A stretch of 64,000 bases of DNA from Posidonia oceanica (taxonomy: Eukaryota > Streptophyta > Magnoliopsida > Alismatales > Posidoniaceae): NCBI GenBank assembly GCA_037176725.1, contig JAZBRS010000075.1, positions 73,906,001-73,970,000 of the forward strand, in the 5' to 3' direction. Both the position numbers and the translations under genes were made by a program. The number at the start of each line of letters is the position of its first letter. Within the stretch, counting starts at the first letter, position 1. The notes under the pieces were generated by a model. That model worked only from the letters and a program-made list of their open reading frames with translations. It made no database searches and was not told the DNA's origin. This document shows, in pieces, positions 1 to 12,400 of this stretch.

Positions 1-2230
1 AGGAGTGAATTCCTGAGGTCCCTGCGCCTCCTGAATAGGAGTGCTCCGGCAGGGGTCGGCGGACAACATTAGCTGGGGTAGATGCTGATGCAGATGCATG
101 AGATGGTGCAGAAGTGGATGCCTCGTGCGTGTCGATCACAATCGTTTCTGATTCGATCAAGTCCTGGATAGCATTCCGGAGAGTGAAACAACTATCAGTC
201 GAATGCCCGACGCTTCGATGAAAGTCGCAGAAAAGGTTCGCCTTAAACCAATGCGGTAGTGGGTTTGGTGGCGGGCGAACCTCCGGAAATCTCAGGAGCG
301 ACGCAACCTTAAGGAGGACGGCAGTGAGCGGTTCCACCAGTGGGGCGAACTTCCGCTTCTCCATGGGTGGCCGTCTCGGCCTCTGGAATTGTCCTTGCTG
401 AACCGGTGCGGCAGGATAGACCGGTCGAGCGGTGGTAGTGATTTGTGGTGTAGGGTGTGCCCTAGGTGCAGGTGCGTAATAGATCTGAGGAGGGGCAGGC
501 CGGGACGCCAGACGGACGGGCGCAGCAGGGGAGTCGACGTATGCGACAACGGGCTTCGGCGGATCCTTCCTCTTGGGACGATTGTTGTTGAGGCTGCTAT
601 TGTTGTTGATGGTGCTGCTGCTACTACCGTCATTGCTGGCGGGGGCCTGCTTGGCAAGCACAGAGAGTGCGGGGAAGTTGCCACTCCGCAACGAACTCTC
701 TATGCGAGTGCCAGCTCGGATCAAAGCAGTGAAGGTTGTGACAGGTTGGATGCTAAGCAAAACTCCGGTAGACGGCTGTGCCCCTTTTATGATGATCTCG
801 ATAGACTCCTCGTCGGAGGGCCTATCTCGAACTTGCGAGGCAAGGGCACGCCAGCGGCCGACGTACTCCCCGAACGGCTCGCCCGGATTCTGCTTGGTTG
901 CGATCAAGTCCGCGCGCTTTGGAACCAGATCGAGGTTGAAGGAGTACTGTTCCAAGAACGCCTGGCTTAGGTCGTTCCAAGTCTTGATCGTAGACATGTC
1001 AAGCGAGGTAAACCACTTGAGGGCCGGACCACACAAACTCTTTTGGAACAGGCGGATCAGCAACCTCTCGTCTGCCTGGAGTTGGGCGAGATCACCGCAG
1101 TACGCCTTCAGATGGGCTATGGGGCAGCCCCTACCATCATACTTCTCAAAGTCCGGTATTTTGAACTTTGGGGGGAGTACCGCCTCTGGGAAACAGCAGA
1201 GGTCTCGGAACTGGTAGGTCTGGTGGTCCGTGCCCTGCACTAGACGTAGTGTCTTCTCCAGAACATCCATCCTGTTGTTGATGGGGTCTGGAATAGCTGC
1301 TACAGGTGATGGGGCAGCGGGGGCAGGGACCATGTATGCCGATTGGGTCGCACCGAGGTGCTCCTCCGGATCCACCATCACGTCGCCTGGTGACGCAAGG
1401 TGATGGCCGGCATACCCGTGCTGTGGTGGAGTGCAAGGAGGGATGCATGTGGAATTCTAAGCCTGATGCAAAGGGGGAGGATAGATGGTATGCTGTGTGG
1501 TGGATGCAGGATGATGGAGCATCAGCGGCCGTACCGGGGCGGTGCCGGGGGACGGGCCTGCGAGATACTGTGCTCCCACCAGTCCGAACGACTGGCCACC
1601 AGGTGGCGGAGGTGCATGCTGTGTGAGGTGTGGTGCAGATGCAAGAGGCGGAATACGTGCCCCCATCGTCGCAACCGTGAGCAGTTGGGACGATGGTCTA
1701 GGCGGAAATGCAGAGTGCAATGCAAGATGTGCGAGAGCAGGCCGCACAGGAACCTCAGGAACAACAGGAGGGGAGGGAGGGCGGACTGATAGAGCTATAC
1801 CCTGCAGCCGCTGGATAGTGTCCATTAGTTGCTGGTACTGCTCTTCAGGTGTCCCGTCAGTGGGAATACTGAATTGCAGTGCCGGCGAGGAACCAGAACC
1901 AAGAGATCCGGACTGTCCGGGCGACTGGAATCCTAGGGCGAGAGTCGCCGCAGCAGAAGGGGGGTCAAAAGTGACAAAACCCTGAGAAGGTGGGGTCAGT
2001 GGTGCCTCCAGAACACGTGAAGTGGCCATCAAGATGGACTCGGCGACCGGATCAGGAGGAGCGAGCGTCTGCCACTGTCCCACAGCAAACTGGGGTGCCC
2101 CAGACGACAGAGGGGAAAAGCCTGGCGTCACAGAGGGCACAGAGGGGTTAGAAACGGGAGCCGGAGGGGCCAGAGCGGGAACCACCTCCGAGGCAATGGT
2201 GAGGGGGGTCTCGACGGTGCGCTGGGCCAT
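1..2230 (-). pseudogene. gag: Retrotransposon Gag polyprotein, one internal stop, 3' end outside window
   Basis: Gag packages element RNA into virus-like particles in the cytoplasm. One reading frame is open from the ATG at 2228-2230 to the window edge except for a TAG at 1457-1459 (probably from CAG). It begins MAQRTVETP and has a Pro/Ser-rich N-terminal third. From about residue 330 comes a Retrotrans_gag core, with FKIPDFEKYDG, then LKWFTSLD, then WNDLSQAFLEQY. Near residue 665 is a knuckle FCDFHRSVGHSTDSC (C-X2-H-X4-H-X4-C) followed by LRNAIQDLIES, the arrangement usual in Tat-lineage Gag. The frame is open a little further upstream, to about 2401, but has no other ATG. The single stop suggests a recently dead or read-through copy; without the rest of the element I cannot say which. 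The shorter ORFs in other frames here are shadows. Confidence 0.85.
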
Positions 2231-3543
2231 TGCTGACCGAGAGCGAGTCAAAACGGGGCTGCGACGAGGGAAAAGGGGACGGGCTCTACGAGGAGCTATG
2301 CTCGCAAAGACGAGTAGCTTAGAAAAAGGATGGTCAAGCGCAGGTGTCTCAGCAGAGATGTCAGCAAAGGAGAGAACTCGAGCTCCGGCTAAGGAGATCG
2401 CTTACTGAACTCTGTTAAAGACACAACAGAAAACTAGGGTTAGAAAAAAGAGATGCAAAATGCACTAAGTTATGGCATGGATGACATGTATGCTTTCTAG
2501 CATGCTCCCTCTCTCACCAATCTAGTGTTTCCTAATAGGTAGTCTACTCCGGATATCCACAAGTGTACGGGTCACCGACTCGAGTCAGAAAAGTAGGCTC
2601 CCTGTCTAACTCCCGGCCCAAAGCTCAGGTAATGACAGGGTGGTGCGTTGGTGGCCTCTACCCCGCCAAAGCGTGGGTGGTACCCTCCACTAACACCGAC
2701 ACGACCCCGGACAAGGGGGGGCAGACCGACTGACTCACACCATGCCAAAGCATCGGGGTGAGAAGCCGGAACCGTCCTTCGCAGACTAGTAGGTGGACTC
2801 AGAGGAGAAGAATGCATGCCCTATATGATGCTTATGCAAATGATTAAAGTCTTTTATCTTGCACATTTTATTAACCAAAAGGGAGTGAAGGATTGTTCAG
2901 AGTCTCTAGTTGCTCCTAGGAGTTCTTTTTACTTGCGGTTTTTAGTTAACCATGGGGAGAGCAAACAAGTTTCTACTATCCTAAGCATGGCAAGTGCGAA
3001 AGGGAAGAAAATCAGTCAAGCATGGCAAGCAAACAATCATACAACACAACAAAAGGCAAGTGCATGGCATGTGCAGGTATTTGTGAGCATAATGGTGAAG
3101 AAAAACATTCATCGAGTCAAAAAGCATGTACGCAAGGTATGTGCGTGCGTAGTGACATAGCAAAGGTGTAAAAGAAGCATTCATCATTCAAAATGCATGT
3201 ATTATTGCCAAACAAGTAAGTAGACATGTAATGTGCGAGAAATAAAGCAATGACAAGCAAGCAGGACAAAGAAAGCAAAGACAGGTAAGCTGTAAAGCAA
3301 ATAAGAGCAGTGGGAAGGAAAAAGGCAAGCAAACAAGCAAGTTAGACAAAGCAGAGCAAGGCACGGCAAAACTAAGGCGAAAGCAGCCGAAAGGGGGTGC
3401 AAAACCTAAGCGAAGTAACCACGAGGCGACTTGCTAGGAGTTTGCACAGGAAAATGAGCAAAACAGACAAAGGAAACACAAAGGCAAACAAAGAAAGCAA
3501 ATCCCAAGTGAGCGAAAGCGAAAGCGAAAGCCGGAGTCTAGTA
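2231..3543 (-). other. Untranslated leader of the Tat/Ogre-like element
   Basis: This stretch lies between gag and the primer binding site. It has no convincing coding frame. The part 2570-2810 is GC-rich, while 2820-3540 is purine-rich on the plus strand, with many short AAGCAA-type words. I see no extra ORF1 of the kind reported for Ogre elements. Confidence 0.6.
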
Positions 3544-3561
3544 TCCCCAGCAGAGTCGCCA
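3544..3561 (-). other. Primer binding site (tRNA-Arg type)
   Basis: The minus strand reads TGGCGACTCTGCTGGGGA one base after the LTR end ...GCTACA. From memory this matches the complement of plant tRNA-Arg 3' ends at all but one base (T where the tRNA complement has C). It primes minus-strand cDNA synthesis in this type of element. Confidence 0.78.
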
Positions 3562-4380
3562 CTGTAGCGATCCCGGTGTTCGGATCGTCCATGCACGTTG
3601 CCAAAGCTCGCGTGCACCGATCGGAATCAGGCTCACTATTAGCGGCTATGTCCGAGAAGGAAGACCTAACTCGAAAACATTTAAAAGAGGGAAAAAGGGA
3701 AAGAAAAGAAGAAGACAAGACAAAATCGGAGTCGCCACCAAGTCTATTAAATCGGAAGACGAGGAAAACCGGGGAAATGCGCGAATAATCGCGCAAAACC
3801 AAGCAAAAGATGCAATGCAGGGCAATGCAAAAGAAATGAGATGCAAATGAATGCAAATGATGTGACTCGTGCCTAGGACAAGGGCAATATGGTCATTGCG
3901 GGCCAAGAGAGGGTAAGGACTCCTGTTACGCGCGGGGAAGGTGTTAGGCACCCCCGACACGCCCGAGAATCGGTCTTTCTAAGCTTACGCTCGCATATGC
4001 AGGGAAATGCAGACTTTGAATGCCTAAGTGCCAACGAATGCCTATCTGAATGCTCAAAGGTGTGTTCTAAGTGATGAAAGACAATGCAAGAAAGTAAACG
4101 TGCAATCTAAGCGCTCAGCAACGCTGTCTGTGTTCCGAACCGGGCGGAACCTGGCTCGTGAGAACTCCGGACAGTAAGCATCATCGCCCTATATGCAAAT
4201 GCGGGCGATAAAACAAAACGGCGGGGAAAAACAGGCAATGCAAGCGACATACAAGAAGAAACAGCGTAAAACGGTGCGAGGAACGAAAACAAGAATGCGA
4301 AAAGATGCGAGAACAAGGTTGACATGCAAATGATGCAAGGAACGGAACAAGAACGCAAAACGGCGCAGGAAAACGAAAGA

Positions 4381-5310
4381 GGGGCGCAAAACCGGACAGG
4401 GAAAACAAGGGCACGCAAGACGAGGCGAAAAAACTAAAGGGCACGCAAAACGGTGCAAGACAAAGGAGCGGCACGCAAAACGAAGCGAGAAAACTTGAAA
4501 GCACGCGAAACAGAGCGAGGAAACTAAAGGGCACGCAAAACGGTGCAAGACAAGGAAGCGGCACGCAAAACGGTGCGAGAAAACAAGACTACACGCAAAA
4601 CGAGGAGAGAAAACTAAAGGACACGCAAAACGGAGCGAGGAAACTAAAGGGCACGCAAAACGGGGCGAAAAAAAACTAAACGGCACGCAAAACGGTGCAA
4701 GACAAAGAAGCGGCACGCAAAACGGAGCGAAGAAACCAGACTGCACGCAAAACGAGGCGAGAAAACTAAAGGGCACGCAAAACGGAGCGAGGAAACTAAA
4801 GGGCACGCAAAACGGTGCGAGAAAACTGAAGGGCACGCAAAACGGTGCAAGGCAAAGAAACGGAACGCAAAAAGAGCTAGAAAACAAGAGGGCACGCAAA
4901 ACGGTGCAAGAAAACAGGACTACGCGCAAAACGAGACGAGAAAACTAAAGGGCACGCAAAACGGAGCGGGAAAATAAGACTACACGCAAAACGAGGCGAG
5001 AAAACTAGTGGGCACGCAAAACGGTGCAAGGCGAAGAGGTGGCACGCAAAACGGAGCGAGAAAACAAGACGGCACGCAAAACGGTGCGAGAAAACAAGAC
5101 TGCACGCAAAACGGAGCAAGACAGAGAAGCGGCACGCAAAACGGTGTGAGAAAACAAGACTGCACGCAAAACGAGGCGAGAAAACTAAAGGGCACGCAAA
5201 ACGGTGCAAGACAAAGAAGCGGCAAGCAAAACGGAGCGAGAAAACAAGACGGCACGCAAAACGAGGCGGAAAAAACTAAAGGGCACGCAAAACGGTGCAA
5301 ATGGCATGCA
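4381..5310. repeat. 30-bp minisatellite inside the LTR, about 30 units
   Basis: A unit of the form GGCACGCAAAACGGWGCRAG plus about ten variable bases (AAAACTAAAG, ACAAAGAAGC or AAAACAAGAC) repeats about 30 times with few length changes; degraded units reach back to about 4260. The unit length is a multiple of three, so several frames stay open on both strands, giving decapeptide repeats such as RFACPLVFSP. These ORFs are by-products and not genes. Confidence 0.9.
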
Positions 5311-6442
5311 AATGAATGCGATGCGGGGTTCAGGAGAACATACCTGGAGATCCGGGAGTCTGATCGGAGATCTGCTTGGTCCATGCTGAAGAGCGCTTCG
5401 CTGCGGTCGCCTGGGCAGCTTACTTGAGGAGATCCAACGGTCGGATTGGAAGATGTCGCAGCTTCAAGGCAGAAGGGCCAGAACAGGGGAGAAGAACAGA
5501 TCTAGGTGTTCAGGAGGCCCTAGGGGTGTGCTGAAGGTCCTCCCAAGTGAAGGGGAGTTAAAAGTGCCTAGTGTATGCAAGGGGGATGCTGAAATGCAAG
5601 ACTAGATGAATGCAGAATGCATGCAAAGCAAGAAAAGACAAAGAAAAGCAATTTGGAAAGAACAGGGATTCAAAAGCATTTTTGAAGAAAGAAAGGGGCC
5701 AAAACGCAAATTTTCCAGAAAACGGGGGGTTCTGGGGAGTCCGGGAATGCAAGTGGAGGGCCTACATGCAATTTTGCAAGCATAGGAGTTGAAATGCAAC
5801 TTAGGGGCAAAACAGTCTTTTTATATGGTTTTAAAGAGATGCAAGGGTCTGCGTGTGATTTTTAAACCATGCAGGGTCCAAAAATGCAATTTTATATGGA
5901 AAACATGCTCTGGAATCATGGTCTGGGGACTGATATGCAATTTTTAAAAGATGCAGGGTTGAAAATGCAATGTAGTAAGCTAAAATGCATGCAAAAGGGT
6001 TACTGTGCATTTGAAGTGGACCTATGTGCAAAAATGAAGAAACAGGGGAGTAAATACGCAATGCAGTATGCAAAAATCAGAAATAAACCTAAGCTACTAC
6101 AGTTCAGAGGATCAGACAGTAAATATGAAAAAGCAGAGGGGCCCAGTATGCAATTTGATATAGTAAAATACATGCAATTAAATAGACTGACTTAAAACAG
6201 GATCTAAGTGCAATAATGTAAAGGAGAGGGACTAAAGCATAAAATTTTATAACTAAAACGCACAGTAACAGGACTAAGAGGCAAATATAGAAAAACAGAA
6301 ACATAAGTTGCAATTTAGCAAGGTATTTAATTAAAAACTAAGCAAAATAAATGGCAGGAGGATTAGAACGCAAAAATATAAAAACTTAAGGCAGTAATGC
6401 AATATTTACACCTAAAACTATACGAACAGAAAAATAAATGCA

Positions 6443-6471
6443 CAGTGCTTCGTCGACGGCGACGAGCACTG
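6443..6471. repeat. Near-perfect GC-rich hairpin in the LTR
   Basis: CAGTGCTTCGTCG and CGACGAGCACTG pair around an ACGG loop with a single bulged T. It sits exactly where the LTR changes from AT-rich (left) to GC-rich (right). It may be a terminator, polyadenylation or structured RNA feature of the element; this is inference. Confidence 0.5.
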
Positions 6472-9405
6472 TAGCAGCAGAGCTTGCAGCGCTTGTGGCC
6501 GCCGACAGGGGAGGCTGAGGAGGCGCAGATCGGCGGAGGGCGTAGCCGGCGACCGTGCGGAGCTCTGGGAGGCGTCGGAGCGGCGTTTCAGCGACTGGAG
6601 CGCCCGGGAGGCAAACGACCGGCGCCAGAGAAGACAGGAAGGTCGGCGAACTGCAGGAGCGTCTGGAATGTGCGGAAGCGGCTTCCGACCGGCGGAGAAG
6701 CAGCAGGAGGAGGAGAGAGAGCGGGGGAGGTTAGTTATTACCTGTCGTCGTGTCTGGAGCGTCCTCCCGACCTCAGCAGTGCCGGAGATGGCCGGCGGAC
6801 GTCGTCTGGTCGCTGCGGTGGACTCCGGGGCTCGCGACGGTTGGAGCTTCTTCAGGACGATGCTCCGATGCTTCCCAGACGATCAGGTGGAAGTTCTGCA
6901 GCTTGACAGGAGATCCGGCGCTTGTGGGTCGACTGTGAGCTGCCGGAGGCCGGGGGAGCTGGCTGTCGCTCTCTGGCTTGGATGTAGCCTTCCGGAGGAC
7001 TGCTGGAGGTCCGACGAAGGGATCCGGATGGTTGGCTGAGGGTTCTGGAGTGTGTGCCGTGAGTTTGAAGATGGAGTGAAGTTTGGTCAGAAATGGCCGC
7101 AGGTGTTTGTGGTGGAGGGTTCGGCCTATGGTGGGGGAGAAGGCTGGAGGTAGGGTGCTTCTGGTAGGTGGAGTCTTGGCGAGTAACGGGGCGGAGTCTG
7201 AGAGGATGTGATGGACTGGAGTGCGGGGAATTTCAGAAGGGATTCGAGATGGGTTCCGGTTGGATTTCAGGTGGATTCAGGCGAAATGTGGGTTCGTTTC
7301 TCGGTGGGAAGGAAGGGAGGAGTTGCAGAAGGCTTGGGTGAGATTGGGGGGTGAATCCTGAAGGATTCTCGGGGTGTTTCGGGCTCTGGTTTGCTGCGGA
7401 AGGGAGAGGTGGACCGTCTGGAACTCTCGGTCGATTTCTGAGGAAGAACGGCTCTCTCTCTTGCTGGGGATTGCGCTCGAACGCTCTTCCTCTCTCCCGA
7501 TGAACTCTCAACCTTTTCTCCCACCCTCTCTTCTGGTTTTTTGGCCCTTAAGATGCTGGCTTCTTGCAGGTCTAGCTGTGACGAATTAATGCTGAGGGGC
7601 GGTGGCAGGAAGCACGGATGCGGTGCGGCGCACGCCGGTCCGGTCCGGCAGAGACGTGCGAGCGCAGGTCTGCGGTGACAGGAGCTGGCGCTGCAGCCGC
7701 TGTGGCAGAGCTGTAGCAGGCCAGCGAACACTGTAGCGGCTCGCGGGAGGAGGGAAGGAGGAAGATGGCGGACTGTAGCTGCGGGCCGGGCTGGAATTTG
7801 AAAAAAAAGAAAAAAAAAGGGAAAACGGGCTGATGAGCCCAGCAAGGAAAAGAGAAAAGAAAATTGAGAAGAGAGAAAGAAAGAGAGGGAAAAGAGGAGA
7901 AATAAAATAGAAAAGAAAATAAGATAAAAATAAACAAAAATATTAGATGGATTGGGTTGTAGGTTAGGTGTTTAATTGGATTTTTTAATAACTGTTTTTA
8001 GGTTAATTAGTGTGTTTTAGGCTTGATTAGGGTTTTAGGGCTTTCTTTTGTTGTTAATTCATTTTCCACTTGATTAAGTGTTGGTTAAATCTTTTTAAAT
8101 TGTTTTTAAAATTGTGTTTCCTTGTTAAGTATTTTAGGATGTTGATTAGGATTTTTAGGATTTATTTTCATATTAATTAGAAAGGGTTTTGGGCTTTTTA
8201 GTTCTAGTCTTTTATGTTTTTCTTCCTTAGGTCTTTTTGAATTATGTTTTTGATTTTTATTTGTTAGTTTTTCTTGATGTTTTTTTAGTTGGATTTTTCT
8301 GGTTTGATTAAGCGTTCTTAAGTCTTTCAACTGTATTTTCTTTTTCTTTTTAATTAAGTTTTATGTTGTTTTTTCTTATGTTTATTAGGTTAAGTCTTTT
8401 GCCTCCTTTAATTACTTGTTTTAGTGTTTGATTTTTAATTCTTCTCTTTAGGGTTTGTTTTTTAATTCTTTTAGTGGGGTTTTTATTTTTGGTAGGTTCT
8501 GACTTTATTTTAGTTTTTACTTGATTTTACAGTATTTTCTTTTAGTTTGTTTTGCATTCTTTAGTTTGCATGCTTGGTTTTCTTTTTAGCTTGATTTAGT
8601 TAAGTTTGAGTTTTTAATCACTTGTTTAATGTTTTTTAGTTGTTTTTCTTGGAACTCTGATTTGTTTCTTTTATGTTTTGGGGTTTTACAGATTTTTAGG
8701 GATTTTTATGGGTTTTTGCAAAAGAGAGAAAAGGGAAAGAGGAGGAGGAAAGAAATGGGCAAAAGAAGGAAATAGAGGGAGAAGAGAAAGGTTTGAGGGA
8801 AAAGATTTTTTAAAATTCAGGGAAAATGCTAAAAATAAAATAAAAATAGGAATAAGAAAGAGAAGGGAAAGGAGTACAAAGGGGCCCACAGCCAAGCCAG
8901 AAAAAGGGCAAGAAAGGGATGAAAAGAGAGACGATAATCAGGAGAGAGAGAGAGGAGAGAGAAAACGATAATCCCGGAGAGAGAAAACGATAATTTGGGC
9001 AAAAGGGGGTCTTAGAGGTCTCGGAAAGGGGTGAAATTTGGCGGAAGTGGGGTCTAGGGTTTCTAGTTTTGGTCCCAAAGTTTTGGTTTGGTTTTGAGGA
9101 AGTTTTGGAGGGGTTTTGAGGTGTAGAAAAATGGTATTTTTGCCTAAGTTTCCTAGGGTTTTTGGGAGGGGTCTGGTTTGAATTTTTGCAGGCTTTTTGG
9201 TGGGTTTGCTAAGTCATCAGGGGTGAGTTTTCCTATGGATTTTGGTTGGTTTTCAGGTTCGGGAAAGGGGGGTAATCCTAGGTCAGGTTTGGGCTTGTTT
9301 TGAGGGGAAAGAAGGAGAGGGAGGTGTGGATTTGGGTCTAGATTCGGGTCCAGCAGCCACCGGAAGGCTCCAAACGATCCAACCTGTCAAAATGGAGTAT
9401 CAACA

Positions 9406-12400
9406 ATATATAAACCAAATCCTAAAAATCCTTACAACTAAACCCTCCCCGCTACCCCAGTCGGTCAATCCCTCGACCAAAATCCCATAGTCCACACGAC
9501 ACACTCTACTCCACAGACCTCATCGCAGACGACGTTGACACGCTGTTCTCCTATCTCCAACTCTCCACTCCCACTGCCCGCAGACAACGCCGTTCTCCTG
9601 TCTCCTCTTCTCCTCGACGCCAAGTCGCCGATCTTCTTCTCCTCTACTGTCGACGGCCACAGCTGCACAGACACTGTAGTCTCCTCTCCCACAGACGAGT
9701 AGACGTCGCCGCCTCCGCCGATCCTCTCCTCCTACGCGTGCAGTGTGCTTCGACGCCAATCCTCTTCTCGTTTGCCCTTGACGCCGAGTCGCCGATCCTC
9801 TTCTCCTTTGCCACTGACGCTGATCCTCTTCTCCTCTGCCGCCGACGCCGATCCTCAGGTATATGCTCAGATTCTTTGTTTACTTGATCATACTAAGATT
9901 TTATTGTTTGTTAGAAGACATACTGATCCCTTGGATTTTTTGATCCCTCAGATCATGCTAAGATTTTTTTGATCCCATGTTGAAACCATTTATTGTTTGC
10001 CACAGCTACATCATGTTTGTTAGATTTTTTATGGTAGAATACATACTGATCTTCCTCAGATTTTTGATCCCTTATTCCCTTGCTTAAGATCTTATTGTTT
10101 GTTATGATTTTATTATTTGTTATTATTCCTTGTAGATGGTGAGTCTAAAGCAGAAATATGTTTGATTTGTTATGATTCCTATTGTTTGTTAGATTGTGTC
10201 TAAAATTTCATGTTTTTTTTCTAATGCTAGTGGTTCATGTATTTATACAACAAGTGTTTCTGTGCTTAAAATTACTTTCAATTGTTTTGACTTTTATCAA
10301 CTGTTTTATTAATTTTAATTTATATCTTTTGTAGGTTCACTAGGTTGACTTTTGACGATGGAAGTCTTGAAATAACTACTAGGACTAGTATGGAAGATGG
10401 TTTAACATATAAGTTTTGAAACACTTTGATTTTTTTTCTAACATTAGTGGCTTAATATATACTTGTGATGGTCTGAACTAGCATCTAAGCTTTATAATTG
10501 TGATGGTCTGAACTTTTATACAGTAGTATATATACTTGTGATGGTCTGAACTAGCATTTAAGCTTTTATCAAATCTTAGATTTTATCCTTCTTTTTATTT
10601 TTAGAACAAGGATATATTAAATGTCAAGTGAATAAGATCAGATTACCTTCATCATCTTTATCTTGTTTCTCATCAATATGTTTGTATTTACCTCCTTTTT
10701 CATTATGGTAGTGAATGTACAAATATCTTTAATTATTGAGAGGAATGAAAATATTTCATCTAGTGATGGTCAGAATTAATTTTTAACATGTCAAGGGGGC
10801 GGATTGGCCTGTGTTTACATTGTCATGTGATATAGGCAAGTTTTGTTTATTGTAAACTAATTTATTGTCATGTGATTAATTTTTTGTTTAGTGATGGAAG
10901 CATTTCTGATCCTTTCACCTAATTATTTTATGATGCATGTTAGATCTCTTTCCATTTCAATGCAACTTAATGGACAATTGTGTAATGCAGATGCAGCCAT
11001 TTTTTTGTTCAATCTCTGGTTTCCTTTTTCACATTGACTTCTGAGTTCTGATACGTATCTTGACCTTCATGTGATGTCCAATATTACATACCAATTTATC
11101 TTTATGAGCACATATAATCAGGAAGTCATGTTTATCTTCTGAATTCTGAATCTATTGTATATATGCTATGTATTGTATATACATAGTTGATCCTTACGTT
11201 TATTTTTGTTTGTTTACTTTATTTATTTTTGTTTGTTTACATGTAAGTCAAGAAAAAAGTACTGAATTGTTGATTTATCTGCTTTTTCTTATTATTTTAT
11301 TAATTTCAATTTATATATTTTGTAGGTTCATTACTCATTAGATTGACTTGAAGGGATGCTATTTGAAAATGGGAATGCAAGCATTACTAAAGGAATATAT
11401 TTTCTGTTTAACATCAAACTCTAAACTTTTGAATCATAGAGTTGTTTTTATTATAATCTTGATAATACTCCATATTTTATGATTATGGATGGTGATTAAG
11501 TTATTTTGTGTTTTGTTGTATTCTTGAGAGTACTTTAAAGCTTTGAATCATCAAATCATGAATGGTGTGGTTAAATGACATTATATTTATGTTGCTAATT
11601 TAATTATTATTCTTGGATGAACACAATGAATCAATGATGATGTTGTATTGTGATAAATGATAATGTTGAAATTATTCTTGTATTGTGGTAAATGAATCAA
11701 TGTCTTATTAATAGTTTTTTTTATAGTCACTAGTCAAGGTTCAATGTTGTATTCGTTTGACCCGCTAACCCATACCGCTACTCGCTAACCAAAAGGGTAG
11801 TAGATAGGGTAGCGGTTAAGTTTTTTTGGAACGGGTATTGACCCAACCCGTCACCTGCTAATAAGGAGCGAGTAAGGGTAAGGGTAGACCCTATATTTGA
11901 CTCTACCCGACCCGACTTACAGTCTTAGCCGAAGGTGCTCTCGGTTGTGAACCCATATTCCAGATTTCGGTATACCGAAGTTTTTGGGTACGTCGATTCT
12001 GTTATCTGTTGTGAACTCTGATTTCTCAGATTTCGGTACACCGAAATTATTCAGTCTGCCAAAATCAACCATTGAACCTATCTTTAAGGATTTTTATAAG
12101 GTTCTCTCTTGGGTTCATAGATATTCTTATTTTTCTATGATTTTGACATGTTTGGGAGATCTTTACACATCCTAGATATTACAAAAAGAGAAATGAAAAA
12201 TTACATCAATGATTTTACAATAAACTCCAACGCATTCTTTTGATATTGATTTTCTTTGATTTTTCTTTAAGTTCTTCTAGATGTCTCTACATTTCTTCCT
12301 TCATAGTATGTATCTTCCTTGTAAGTCATTTCTTGGAGTTTTTTAACTTTATACTCTAAATATTTCTCACATAGTAATATTAGTCAGAAATACATGATTT

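Larger units (their letters stand above)
1..9405 (-). mobile_element. Ty3/Gypsy retrotransposon, Tat/Ogre-like, 5' part
   Basis: Read on the minus strand this is LTR (9405 to 3563), primer binding site (3561 to 3544), leader, then gag running off the left edge. The LTR starts TGTTGATACTCC and ends CTACA, followed after one base by a site that looks complementary to a plant tRNA-Arg 3' end, recalled from memory as the primer used by Ogre/Tat elements. Gag has a Retrotrans_gag core and a CHHC zinc knuckle. Protease, reverse transcriptase, integrase and the second LTR lie outside the window. The 5-bp flank at the right end is ATATA; its partner cannot be seen. The very long LTR favours Tat/Ogre. 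No extra ORF upstream of gag, as found in true Ogre elements, is visible. Confidence 0.88.
3563..9405 (-). repeat. 5' LTR of the Tat/Ogre-like element (5.84 kb)
   Basis: On the minus strand it begins TGTTGATACTCCATTTTGAC and ends GGATCGCTACA, giving TG...CA termini. Its U5-side end (3563 to about 4200) is clearly related to the solo LTR at 32020-34432: both share blocks such as AACTCGAAAACAT, GAGTCGCCAC, GGTCATTGCGG and GGAAGGTGTTAG in the same order. Internally it is patchy. It has a 30-bp minisatellite at 4381-5310, a GC-rich block at 6440-7790, a T-rich block at 7900-8680 and short GAGAGAAAACGATAAT repeats near 8950. Nothing in it looks like a conserved protein; its ORFs arise from the repeats. 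Confidence 0.82.

Noticed and set aside
389..1789. Plus-strand ORFs opposite gag
   Set aside because: Shadow frames of the minus-strand Gag reading frame; no conserved motifs.
3731..3745. Second primer-binding-like GAGTCGCCAC at 3732, also near 32151
   Set aside because: It is internal to the LTR family and conserved in the solo LTR, so it is an LTR motif; only the copy at 3544-3561 lies next to an LTR end.
4381..5310. Possible CRISPR-like array (regular 30-bp repeats)
   Set aside because: The units are head-to-tail without unique spacers and lie in a plant retrotransposon LTR.
4181..5427. Several long overlapping ORFs (100-246 residues) on both strands with Phe/Cys/Arg or Gln/Asn/Gly repeats
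   Set aside because: They are produced by the 30-bp minisatellite, whose unit is a multiple of three. Overlap in several frames and lack of any family motif argue against coding.
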